Source: Butyriboletus loyo
Taxonomy: Eukaryota > Basidiomycota > Agaricomycetes > Boletales > Boletaceae
Length of the DNA: 64,000 nucleotides
Reading direction: 5' to 3'
Assembly: GCA_038093515.1 (NCBI GenBank)
Contig: JBBPSI010000029.1
Span: forward strand, 117,544 to 181,543
Under the pieces are notes generated by a model that saw only the letters and a list, made by a program, of their open reading frames with translations, did no database searches and had not been told where the DNA came from. The translations under genes and the position numbers were made by a program. Position 1 is the stretch's first letter. Every line of letters starts with the position of its first letter. Positions 1 through 11,576 of this stretch are shown piece by piece.

Positions 1-2905
1 GGTTTTTGGCAATCCCCATCCGAGCATTTTGGACTGCCACGCGGGGAGATGCTTTAGAGTCCGTTTCATGAACCGTTCCATAGCCCAGATCGTTTCAGAC
101 GTGTTGCGTGAGGCGACATCCCAGGATATAATCGTGTCGTCGCTGGTGGCAACGACACGCCTGTCTTCGTCAAAGAAGTGAACGGATCGTATCCCATTGT
201 GATATCCTTTCGAGAACGTCTGCGCGCATTTCCCAGAGCTGGTATCCCAGATCTTGATGGTCTTGTCTTCCGAACCTGACGCGAGGATGCTCCCATCTTG
301 AGACACGGCGATGCAGTTCACCGGCTTGCGATGTCCCATCATCCCACGAACCAACTTCCCAGACGACATGTCCCAGATGATGATCAAGTTGTCTTCCGAC
401 CCCGAGAATAACCGCAACGAATCGCTGGAGAACGCCAACGAGGTCACTGGTTCTTTGTGCGTAGCTAGACGGTACAACCGATGTGCCGTCTCCACCGACC
501 ACACCTGGATCGCATGGTCGCGCGAACCAGAGGCCAGCAAGGCGCTGTTCTTCGAGAACTCGATACACGTAATTGGTTCGGTGTGGCAACCCTCATGCTT
601 TAGGTGTTCCCGACCAACCTTTGGGTCCCATACTGTGACAGTACCACCTTCGAACGCGGCCGCCAAGAAGGCGCCAGAGGGAGAGAAACGGACGAAAAGT
701 GATGTCGACAAACGATCTCCGAGACTTGCCATGTTTCCGCCCGTGATCGTGTTCCATACTTGGACGCCTTGCTTGGCGCCAGCTGTAGCGATCAAATCGC
801 CGTTTGGGGAGAAGACGACGGAGTGGATGGGGTTGTGGAGATTGATGCCAGTCCGAAGGGCGATCCAACTATCAGACCGGCCCGGATACCGAACAAGTTT
901 GCCAAACGACTGGTGTTTGAAGGTGTTGTGGATAGCGCTGTTTCTGGGAACGAACGAGATCGCGGTGAGGTAGACGTGCAGTGCACATTCGGAGATGGGG
1001 TCCGTGTGAAGCACAACGAGACGTTCGGCATCTTCAAACAACGTCAACGCATCTTTGGGGACATCGCGCAACGTCTGGTAGACCATTCTTCAGCCCGGAC
1101 AGGGAATAAAGACAAACACGGTACGCACCTTCAACCAGCTGATGCCCTCGCGGAGCATCACCACGGCGTTCTCGAGCTCGCCAACGATGCTGAGTGCCTC
1201 TATCCAGCATAACAATACCGTGGTGCTGAATCTCTTCACTGCATCCAGCAGTGCCTCGCTGGCAACCCCGTCATTCGAGAGCCGCGTGAGATGACGCGAC
1301 CAAAAACGACAAGCGTACAAAAGGGCTTCGTCGAACGCCGCCTGACGTCGTTCAACGAGATCTGGAACCTCGCTGTTCGCCTTCGCAGGGTCCCCAATCC
1401 CACACATGTCGCGCTTCAGCGAGTTCGACATGGTCTCGAAGCACAGCTGAGCCATGAACCTATGATAGACGTCGGGGTTGATCGCATACTTTTGTGACCG
1501 TTGTGGGTCGATCAAAAAGTCACGAAAGGACGCGTGGTAAAATTGAATTGGTTGTTTTCCGTCCTCGGATGCGAGGAGAACCGAACTGAGAGCAGGAACG
1601 ATGACTCTTGCATCGACGTCGGGTCGCTGTAGTAGCTTGTGTAGACATGATACGGACATTGGAATCGCCATGCAATAGACGACGCCGAGGACGAGCCGTA
1701 CGACATCCGGATCGGGAAAGACGGAAATGGCATCCCGATACAGCGAGTCAAGGTCGGCGTACGCGGAGCCAGCAGATGCATAGGTCTTGTCCCCAAGAAT
1801 AGCCTGTAGACGTTCGACAGGATTATGCATCCTGTCTCCGACGAATTTGACGACTGTGAGCGCGAAGATGAACAATCCACCAGCCTTGCTGACAATGCGT
1901 TCGAGATCGTCCGACGACGGCCATGGACGAGGAACGTCTTTCATGACCTGGAGATGCTGGCCATACGTGCCATCTAACGCACGACGTAAGAACAAACGGA
2001 TGTCCGCCTCTGCACTGAAAGCATGGATATCGAGAGACGATATGAAAACAGATATGTCTGGTCGTTCGAACTGAGACTGAAGCCATGGTTCAGACCTGCT
2101 CGTGATCAACAATCGCAACGGAAGCAAGGTCTTACGAGGGAGGAGTGCCAGCAGAGTCACAAGCTCCGAAACGAGACTCTCGTCGTCGCACTCGTCAAGG
2201 GCATCGACAATGATAAGAAGCGGTGCTTCGGGCGTTTCCGTCGCAGTGGACAAAGGCTCAAACAGTAGCTTCTCCATTTGCTCTCGAAGGACCTTCATCG
2301 GGATCATGTAGTCGTTTTCCAGGGCTGCGATGACAGCAGGACGGATAGACGGTAGGGAGGTGAGCAGTTGCGTCGTCAACGTCGGGATGACGTGTCGTGT
2401 GGTGCGTCGCTCAAGATCTCTTCGTGAAAGGAAGAAGCTAGCAGCTAGTCGCCCTTGACTTGCGTACTTCTCTGCGATGGTCTGTGATACGGCCGACTTG
2501 CCCGAACCAGGCCGGCCGTTCAACCAACATATTGGTTTCTCGTCTGGTCCGTCTACCCACGAGGTTATGCGAGCAAGCAGCTCGACGCGCGTTCCCTCGA
2601 TACATTTTGGCGCTGGATAGCGCTGTGCGGAATCGTACGCAGCACTGGACGCACTCGCTTTCTGGAGTGCTTCGATGTGATCTGGACTCGGAGAGCGATG
2701 GCGTCAGAGCGTCCCGCGAATATCGAAACGATCCGAACCGCAATTGCTCACTCGAATGGGAATCCTGGAAGATCTGATTGCCATGGACGACCGTGTTGAT
2801 CGTCTGATTGCCTTGCACCGTCGATCGCGTATTGTAATACTGGTCTCGATGGACCTCACTAAAGGTGGAATGGCTGGCATCGATGTGGGATGAGTTGTTG
2901 AACAT
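1..2905 (-). CDS. NACHT-WD40 NLR-type receptor, copy 1 (3' end beyond window)
   Basis: Exons 2905-2752, 2681-1129 and 1074 to the left edge; introns 69 and 54 nt, phases 1 and 0, at exactly the positions used in copy 2 (17242-21523). Exon 1 encodes a short Asn/His-rich N-terminal motif. Exon 2 carries the NACHT NTPase with a Walker A (GRPGSGKS) and Walker B (LIIVDALDE). Exon 3 encodes WD40 repeats (LLASGSRDHAIQVW, ILASGSEDKTIKIW type) and is open to base 1, so the protein end is not visible. The family are STAND NTPases: ligand sensing by the repeats is thought to drive ATP-dependent oligomerisation. No stop or frameshift is seen, so it looks intact. The N-terminal domain is short, unlike the HeLo or PNP-type domains of many ascomycete NLRs. 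Similarity to copy 2 stops abruptly at the start codon. Confidence 0.82.
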
Positions 2906-3341
2906 CGCTGGAAAGAGACGTCCTGAGGCGTCGAGTCGTGTCCAGGTCCAACAGTAAAGGAAAGGGTTCCCTTACGAAATATGGATGATGTTTTGTCTGA
3001 ACTCAGCCTAGCGAGATTTCGCGACAAACCCCTGCGGCACAACCGGCTCGTGAAGAGACAACCTGCAACTTCTGCCCAGTCCATCCAAAGCATGTCGCTG
3101 TGCCAGCAACTCAAGCCAAGGATGGGTGCATGGGGGATACTATGGAGATCCATGTTTTGCACTCGAATTCTCAGCCAAGTTGCGGGCCTTCTGAGGTTTT
3201 TTTTTACGACGAGATGAACTCCTCAGCCCAGCAAACATCTTTGGAACAGCATTTTACTCTGTAATCATGGATAACACCATACTACCGTGACATGTCACGC
3301 TCTCCCATTCCCGTCCCCCCCGGTCATCCTCATGCAATCCT
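2906..3341. other. intergenic: copy 1 NLR promoter and transporter 3' flank
   Basis: No gene seen. The bases just upstream of the NLR start share nothing obvious with those upstream of copy 2. Confidence 0.5.
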
Positions 3342-5737
3342 TTACGTCTTATCCACGTCCCCATCATACAACCTATACGTCGCAAAATGCCTCGCGGGTA
3401 CCTGCCTTTCATACAACAAGTCGAGCCTACCATCAACCAACACCAACACCGTAATGCACCATGAGACCAAGGCAATGAAGAAGACAAAAATGCCAACACG
3501 CACTCGTCGACGGTCCGCCCTTGGGTTTCCGGGATAAAGAAATACGCCCAGACAGTTCCTGCAAACGCGAGACCCCCAAAGATGAAGCCAACATACCCTC
3601 CGAGATCTGCTTCGTCTGGGTTCACGCTACAAGATCACGGTGAGTGTGGCGAGTCGGGGTATAGGCATGGGCGTGGGCATGGGTGTAAGCGTACCACAGA
3701 TCGTGGATGGAGGATACAAACACAAAACCACTCACAGGTACGGAATGACGATGTTGGCAATCATACCACAGAGCGAGTTGGTCCAAATGCCGATACCAAC
3801 CGTTTTTGAGCGAAGCTTGGCAGACGAGACTTCAGCAAAAATGACGTATCCCAGTGGGCCACTGTTCGTTTTCGGCAAGGAGAAATGAACATCGAAAACT
3901 CTTCAATGAGTAACTTACATGCTAGTTTGATAGACAAAGTTGTAGATGATCGTCTAGGAACATATGGGTTAGTCCACTAACGGCAGGGACCACTTGAGAC
4001 GAGACGCACAAACGCGGAGACGGCCCACTTGGCATTTTGGTTCGCGTTCCCTATCCAGATGAATCCAATCAAGAGCAAGATGATGGTGCAGGCGACCATT
4101 CCCCAGTTGAAGATGAAGCGACGGCCGTAACGGTTGACAGTGTAAAAGGTCAGTAGATTTCCGACCACCTATGTAGGAGGCTCGTGAGGCAGGGAGAACT
4201 CAGAGTATATCATGGAACTTTACCCCAATGGCGGTCACTCCCACACCGAGGTTGAAGGCATTGCTCGTCGCGAACCCGGAAAGCTCGAAAAAGTATGTAC
4301 TGAATCCCAAGACAAAGACCACACCTAAAAATATCGTTTTATCTCTAAAATGGACACATCCTCTATTGTTCCTCACCTGCGCCTTGCTGGAGCACAAACA
4401 CCATCATGGCAACAAGGGTACGCTTGAAATTTTCACCTGAGATATCGCTCAAAGAGTATTCCACGACTACGCGGTAGGAATGGCTTACCCCTGAAGCAAT
4501 CCGCGTACGTCGCTGTCGCAGCATACGAGTCCTCGAGCTCGATTGTCTCCTGAATTTGCTGCCGCTGCAGTTTTGCATCGATCGTCGGTCCTCCGAGTTG
4601 TATGAGGACTTTCTCGGCGTCCTCATACCGACCTTTGCGTACCAGCCACCAGGGCGACTCCGGCGCAAATGGAAGGCCGATCAAGAGGATGACGGGGAAG
4701 ATCCACTGGAGAGCACTGAAAGAACGGAATTGGCAAGGACGTTGATGTAGACGATACAATACTCACAACGGGAGTCTGTATGCGTAGACATCTGTCCGAT
4801 TTCCGGTGCCCCGGATGACACCATTAGACATACTGTTGACGACGACATCTCCGAGTCAGAAGGGAAGCAAGAAGACGCAAGGGGGTGCTTACAATTGACC
4901 AACTGGGAAAACGTTAGCGGCGCAGTGCAAGGGAAGATACACGAACTGGACTTACGATCGATCCAGAGGTTCACACCAGCGGTCGTGACACCTCGCAGAG
5001 CAAGCGGAGACACTTCTGCACAGTAACCACCAGCAGACGAGACATACATCCCTAGAGGCGATGCTCTTTAGTAATCTAAGAAACACAGTCTCGGAATCAA
5101 TTGGCGAACCAAGAGCAAACCCGTTGATAAGCTTCCCGACGATGAGCATCCCGTTGGTGTGTTTGGGAGTGAGAAACTGAATCAAGACGCCAACGATGGA
5201 AATTCCGCACGCGACAGCAACGGCCCCACGTCGCCTATCATGGTGCGAGCAAATAAATGGAAAGAACAGGATATCCATGGGGAAAACACATACCCCAACT
5301 TATCAGAAATCCAACCCAACAAAAGACCGCCAAACATGCCCCCGATCGAGCTGACACTGTTGAACGCACTTTGCCAGCTCGCGGGAAGGATAGGTTGACC
5401 GTCCGCGCCGATGTATCCAAAGTCGGTACGGAACTGAGGGACGCCCAGCAGGCCACCACCGACCTAGTCGTTCGACGTCATCTAACCTCGCAGCCTAACG
5501 CGAGCGATCATATTAACATACCTGTGCATCATAACCCCACAAGAGCGCGCCGACGCACATGAACAGACACCAAAAGAAGGCGCGCCAGTACGTACGCATG
5601 GCTTGCAGCGGGGTCAGAGCATGCTCTGTCGCAGCGGCTTGGGCGAGGAAGGTGAGGTTGCCCTGGGGGGTGCCCTTTTCGATGCTCACAATCTCGGGGG
5701 CCTCGGTTTTCTCTGTCGGTTGCGTCGCTGTTTCCAT
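3342..5737 (-). CDS. MFS sugar transporter (SP family, alpha-glucoside/hexose type)
   Basis: Fourteen exons: 5737-5522, 5463-5294, 5234-5110, 5051-4956, 4902-4893, 4832-4767, 4715-4489, 4436-4377, 4324-4224, 4168-4010, 3953-3919, 3861-3736, 3626-3504, 3426-3342; phase is kept throughout, giving 532 aa, the usual length. Sugar-porter signatures are visible: GYDAQ in the first membrane segment, the D-K-L-G-R-R loop, PESPWWLVRKGR before the central loop, and PETQGRTVDE near the end. It should be a 12-helix proton symporter of the plasma membrane; the PESPWW form is commonest in maltose/alpha-glucoside permeases, but substrate cannot be read. Exon 5 is only 10 nt. It lies downstream of a GH16 glucanase on the same strand, about 1 kb apart. 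Confidence 0.88.
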
Positions 5738-6748
5738 CGTTGAACGTGCAGGAAGCGGGAGAGAGAGAGAGACGTGCGGAACAAGGGAAGACTTACTTGA
5801 AGTTTATATACGCCGGAACCAGGTGGCGAGAGACAACGGGATGTCATAAAGGGAGACCAAAAGAGAAGAGAACGCAGCAATAATCGAGATCCGACTGAGA
5901 ATAGAACGGATGGCCGCAAGGTGGATCAGAGCTTCAAAAGTGTGGCCAAAGAGCGTCCTGGTATGCAATTTGGTTCCAACCTAGATAACACTGTGCCTGC
6001 GATTTGTCCTACGCCATGTGAGCGCCGTCATGCATCTGCATCAACCACGGACCTGCGCAGTAAACACACACCTCCAGGATCACAAAAGTCCCCAAAATTA
6101 TGGACGTCTTCTATGCCTCCGAACGGGATCGGAATTCATGCCCACTGGACCCCATGACGACCAAGATTAAAATTGCCTTTTACCTACCAGTAAAACTGAT
6201 TGCCGAGGGTGCTGAGCTCCATACGAACAGTATAGAGGGCCAGGCGAACTGGTGCTCATGATCACGTCGGGTGACTTTTGCATACGCTCTAGGTCGACAG
6301 TTGACCATAGACTGGTGACCAGTCTGTCCATGAGGTAAGCCGCGATATATGAGGATCCATCGACGGTTTACCTCACTCATGGACGGATTGGTCTGACCGC
6401 GCCGAAAAGCCCCCGAAAAAAAAAAGTAAAAACCTAAAGAAGTTCGAAGATGATGGTGAATAAATTGATTCCATATGTATCGGCGAAGTTGCCTGATCAT
6501 ATGGTGAAGCCTGAGTGAATATATAATTCAGGGTGCTTTTGGGCTGCCCGCCCAGGACCCCGCGAATCCTGCCTATGACCCAACTCAATATTATGGCAGC
6601 CTGGTACAACATTATCAGGTGCAAAAACTCCAAGTATCGGATCACTAGCATCAACGTCCATTAATACTACGTCCAGATCCACAGAAGAAAAAGTCCATGC
6701 TAAGCGTTCAAGCGTAACCTCCGCATGCGCTCTAATAGTCATAGATCG
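5738..6748. other. intergenic: transporter promoter and GH16 3' flank
   Basis: About 1 kb without a gene I can support. Short open frames here have no recognisable motif. A purine-rich GA tract lies at about 5758-5772 just upstream of the transporter start. Confidence 0.45.
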
Positions 6749-8355
6749 TCAAATGCTCCACATCAAGAGCAGTGTTCCTGAAAATAGCCACAACACCGAT
6801 GTCAGCGACACCATCAAGTTATCTCGTACCCCGACACCTCCTGACGACCCCGCCGATCCCCCAACCTGCGGGAAACTCGACGACGCACTCGGCGCCTTCG
6901 TGCTGGCGGTGGCCCCGGTGCCCGTAGCACCAGGCACGGCGACAGTGTTTGCGTACGTTCGAACATAATTAATGTCAAAGTAGGCTGCATCATATCGCGG
7001 ACTTCCTGGCCCGACAACGCAATCGTTGTACTGTCAACCCGAAGCTAGTCAATTCCACGTGCATTTCATCGTACAAGCATACTCACACACAAGCCCGTGG
7101 GGCCCTCGTTGGCGCACTGCGATTCGTATATCGACGGCACACCGGCCCTAGGAAACGGAGTCAGAACCCATATTTTATGGTGCGCATATAAGCACTTCAC
7201 CAGACACCACACAGATCGATATCCAACACAAGGTTCTGTGGCGTAAAGAATTCGGAAATATTGCACGTGCTGGACGAGAAGGCAGCATGCGGGGTTCCCC
7301 ATGAGGATGTATTCATCGACGAAGTGGAAGTCGCCTGAGATATGGAAGAAGGTATGTCTAATCGCTAATCTGGTCGTCAACGAGAATCCTACATTGATAA
7401 GAGGGAAAAAAGGACGCACACTCCAGAACCACATACTGACGTGACATTAACCTGTCGTTAGCACCAATCCAAACGGTAGACACTACACGCACAAGAGCCC
7501 CGAAACGTCAAACTGCGTGGCAAAAACGCCACCACCTGCCTCAGCGAAACCGGTGTAGTAGCTACTTGGCGACGTCTCCCCCACAGTACATCCCGAACCT
7601 TGGGAGCAATCGGTCGACCCCGTTGAACCCAATTGATCCGTGTTACCGCTGTGATAACATCCCTCCGTGGTGTGAATTGCCATCTGATTGTTAGTGTTTA
7701 AATTTATGCCTTCTATAATGTCAATCTCGCCGTCGTTGGGCCAGTTGGGCCCTAACGCCTACGTCACCGAATGTTTCAGCCGACAAACCACTGGGGATAC
7801 ACACCGAAACTCCAAAACGCCGGCCAGACCTAATGATGTACGTACATGACCATGGTTCAGTGATGAAATTTAAACACAGCATCGTGAACTTACGGAGCAC
7901 CCGTACGGTATATGGTTCAGGTCGATTATCCACAGACTACCCAGGTCGTATGCATCTTGCGTCGTTATGCGGACCTAGCACGACTGCATCAATACCCTCC
8001 CTTCCAAGAAAAGGAACAAGTAGTCCATACCGAGTTCCGCCTCTGACCAAATGGGACATTGGTAACATTATCCACTTTGATGATGACGTGGTTTTCGCTA
8101 TTCACGTAGGCCAGATTCTGAGTAGACGCTACTTCCTGGGTTACCCAGGTGACATTGCCTTCGATTATGAGGACGTTCGAAGCTAGCTAGACGCACAAGC
8201 AACGCCAATGACGTACCCAATGTCAAATTGTCCCAGCTGCCATAGAAATCCCATCCATCAAAGAAGGTCGGTCCAGCGTGTTCGCGAATGATATCGTAGG
8301 CCGTCACATGCGAGAAGGCGATTAAAAGCGCGCCCAGAATCGACCATCGTTTCAT
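6749..8355 (-). CDS. GPI-anchored GH16 endo-beta-1,3(4)-glucanase
   Basis: Exons 8355-8217, 8158-8031, 7974-7894, 7829-7803, 7758-7493, 7435-7422, 7357-7201, 7147-7087, 7030-6749; 384 aa. An N-terminal signal peptide (MKRWSILGALLIAFSHVTA) is followed by a GH16 lectin-like fold of the laminarinase type. The catalytic signature E-I-D-I-I-E is at about residues 136-141, with VWPAFW before it and ATQFDVSG, then WFW, after it. The C-terminus is Gly/Ser-rich followed by a hydrophobic tail ending LLLMWSI, a typical GPI attachment signal. It probably remodels or hydrolyses beta-1,3(1,6)-glucan at the cell wall. Exon 6 is only 14 nt. Its substrate products fit the neighbouring sugar transporter, but co-function is inference. 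Confidence 0.85.
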
Positions 8356-10429
8356 GCCTTAACAAGGGAAGTGATGCCGTGGCAGAACGAGGAATAAATG
8401 ATGACATCTCGCCCTGGTGGATTTGTTTAAGAAGTTCGAGAAAGGTGGCACACATATCGGAATACATTCACCGATGGGACCGTGACAACCGCGAGAGAAC
8501 GATAGAAACATGTGATGCATGGATGCTGGAAAGTGAAAAACAACTCTCGGTGATTATTTGACAGCCGGATTTCATGGACACGTTGGCGGCACCCAGTGGA
8601 GGGAAACTACCTGTCCAATGGGTTCCATGAGGGGCAGCTGTAGTCATGTGGAACGTCGATGGCCACCAAGTCAAGTTTGTGCTAGCCTAGCACCAAAAAT
8701 AGGTAGGCACAGGTTAGATGTGGCGAAAAACCGTGATGTCGCAGAGCAAGGTCACCTGGTCCACAGCGGCGTTGGGAGACCGAACGAGCACTCTGACGCG
8801 TGTGCTTCTCGTTCCATAAGTGGAGTGACAACAAGTCGCGTCCGTGCCTGCATAGGATTTATTGGACCAGGTCCAGATGGCGAATGAGAGTTGGAAGCAT
8901 TCCCTCGTATAGTGAACTCTGACCAGCACGAGTGGGGATACAAAACTCAAAACCAGTTCCAGCGTGCGTCGAACGTTTGGTCCGGATAGTTCTGATGAGG
9001 GTTTTATCTGAACCCGATCCGAGTTCCATCGATAAACGTTTACGTACCATTGGGAACGCTGGGCGCCTTTTACCAAGCCGTGCTGCTGAATCGATGGTGG
9101 ACCTCGACATTCCGTCTCCAAGTTCCGAAAGGTCCAACTTCAATGCACCCATACGCCGAGTAAGTCGACCCTGTGAGTCATATCCGATGGTTCCATGGTA
9201 GGACGAAGTTATGGAGTAGACTCACTGACACTTTGATTATGGTCGCAACATTGAAACTCTCTCAGGACCACCGGATCCGGACATTTAAAATGATGACCGT
9301 GTCAAGTCCTGTGTGAGTCGGACTCTTCGGAATGCACTGCCCCGATATCACTGTGGAAAGTAAGTAATGGTCGTTGTAAATTAGTGACAATGATAGCCAG
9401 CTTCGGTTGGGGTGTTTGTCTTTTACTCTTTTGTCCGTCTCATCGTCTACATTCATATATTCGCCTGCTTGACCTCAGCGTCAATACATTACATCGCATC
9501 ATAGTCATGGGATCTAAAGATCTGATTTGCCGTAGCTGGTAGCTTGTGCCATGAACTTGATGAATTTTCGGACGAGTCGAGCCGACTAGCGATGGTGGAT
9601 AGAAAGAGCCTGTTCACGCTGCCACTTTTCGATGAGCGAGTGGAATACCCTGACGGCTCCAGCTCGTTTAACAAGACTGGTCAAGCATATGTCGCAAATT
9701 GTGTAACCACACAAATGGAGCAACGGGCAACGATCTCGACACCGGCGACCTGCCCTAAACCATTCCCAGGCCACAGCAAAACTTCATCTTTCTCGCCTTT
9801 TTTTTTTTCCTTTCAACTCATTCCGGACTCGCACTATTGTCCCCCTGCGTCGTTCGTTATACTTTACTTTGCAGGAGTCTACCGCAAGTCCCAGAGCGAC
9901 GTGGAGCTCAGCTGGAGCTCGCCCCATGGTGCCGTTTTAGGTGCCATGGTTCGTAGTTGGATGTGGGGATGTGTTCCTTACCAGAGCTGCTACACTTCAC
10001 CCTTTTATTTCAAGTTGTTGTTATCCTACCGTCAAACACGGCGCGATTGAATGACGATGATTTCGATTGAACTCGGACCTTTCGTTCTTTCAAGTTACCC
10101 CTGCGCTCCTCAACTTTCGTGTTGCCCAACTGTGCCGGCCCGAGACGCCTGACTATGATAAACATGCCTATCGTTTGTCTCTCGATCGTATCACTTAATG
10201 TAGGTATCCGCAGCTGCAGATATCCTAGTTGGTTATCATCACGAACTGGCGCAGTCAACATCCGGCTCGAAGCATCGCTCCTCGGCGACTTCGTGGACGT
10301 TCGTCAGGAGCGGTATGTGTTTCGGGGAAAGGCGACGCTTGCGCGGAGAGTGAATGTAGAGCTTCAGAATAGGCTGGGGGAGGCTTCGACGGGGTACCAG
10401 GATCTGAAACGGGAGCGGACGATACTGGT
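8356..10429. other. 2 kb stretch without a supported gene
   Basis: Several frames of 80-170 codons exist on both strands (for example 9544-10050 on plus and 8859-9152 on minus) but none has a recognisable domain, signal peptide or believable exon joins. The right end, from about 10119, runs in frame into the broken permease copy. It may hold degraded sequence or UTRs. Confidence 0.4.
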
Positions 10430-11340
10430 GCGTTTTGTGACCTCAGTGGTCACATTCCTCATCTTCAACGGGGTGATGGGGACGAGGTACGCTTTGGGAG
10501 AAAGGTACGCTGAGTGTGTCTTTGCGGCACCAAGTATCATTTTCAATTCGTCGGGAAGTATGTCCTTTATTATGTGGATTCTCGGCGCGTTGGATGCTGC
10601 TACAGGGACTGCAGTCTACGTTGAATTCGGGACAGTAAGATGCCATCTACGTTTCCTTGCCACAGTTCCCCACACACTACTGTTATAGGGTCTCCCCTGA
10701 GTGGTGGCGAAAAAACTTGCATCGCTTCCTGTGCCTTTTAATACCTGATTTCAGTTCTGCTTATGACGTTGGCACAGGTGACCAGGGGATGCGTAAGTAC
10801 TTGTCACCAGCTTGTTAATCATCGCTCTGATCATTGATCGTTAGATGCCTCATACCCACTTGCACTGTTCAACCTCCTTATCTCTGGGGGGTTACTGTTG
10901 TTGTATACTGATGCTTCAAGTCATACAATTTGGACCCTTCATTCCGAGCGTCCAAGTTTGCAGTTGTGTTCTTCTTCCTTTCCAACATCTTCCTGGCTGT
11001 GGTTCCGATGGTACCACCATCCGCTGGTTGCGAACACCTCCCATATCACGTAAGTTTGGTCGCTCAGTGCAAAGAGATGCACTCGAGTCGCATGTTGTGA
11101 TTGCGCTCTTCGTCGGACTGCTGGGTGTGGTTTATTGGTTTCTCTATTTCCGGTGGATACCCGCAAGGAATGGATAAAGTCTCAAGCAAGTGATAATCAT
11201 GGCGTTCCACGAAGGGTTTTCAGAAGGATACCCATGGAAACGGAGCGGGATTCCACGCTATGCGAGTCATAATTCCAGACTTGTTATCTTCAGGATATAG
11301 GATTTGTATTGTGCGTGACAATTTAGATGGTTGCACCTGA
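10430..11340 (+). pseudogene. internally deleted copy of the MUP1-like permease
   Basis: The stretch matches exons 3-4 of the intact gene at 11865-12084 (FLIFN..., VFAAPSII..., AVYVEFGT), then the start of exon 5 with a TGA replacing an Arg codon (10690-10700). It then jumps directly to the equivalent of late exon 11 and exons 12-13 (YPLALFNLLISGG..., GVVYWF), continuing into matching 3' flank to about 11340. Roughly 1.1 kb of the middle, including most membrane segments, is missing, and exon 12/13 equivalents carry frame damage. The intron between exons 3 and 4 has lost its acceptor but reads through in frame. This is a tandem, partly deleted duplicate; transport function is not possible as it stands. 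Confidence 0.8.
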
Positions 11341-11576
11341 GATATGTACTGTCTCTCAGTCCCCCGCTTGACCCAGCGGATCGAAAGGGCTGTCGATAAC
11401 GTCAATCTGAGTGTCTACTATTTGCAGTGATCAGTACCTATCCGAGTAATCGCTCCGAACCATAATAGGTCATGTGCAGGATCACTCATCACGCATAAAT
11501 ACTGGTGTCGTTTCAATCTTTCCAATGAGTTCCCATCCCTCCTGCCGTATCGCTCAACGCGTGCGGATCGATTCGC

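Noticed and set aside
311..973. 220-codon plus-strand frame inside NLR copy 1
   Set aside because: Antisense to the WD40 exon, and the same antisense frame recurs opposite copy 2, so it only mirrors conserved coding sequence.
9544..10050. 168-codon plus-strand frame as a gene
   Set aside because: No domain, no signal peptide, low-complexity stretches over poly-T, no splice continuation; content looks non-coding.
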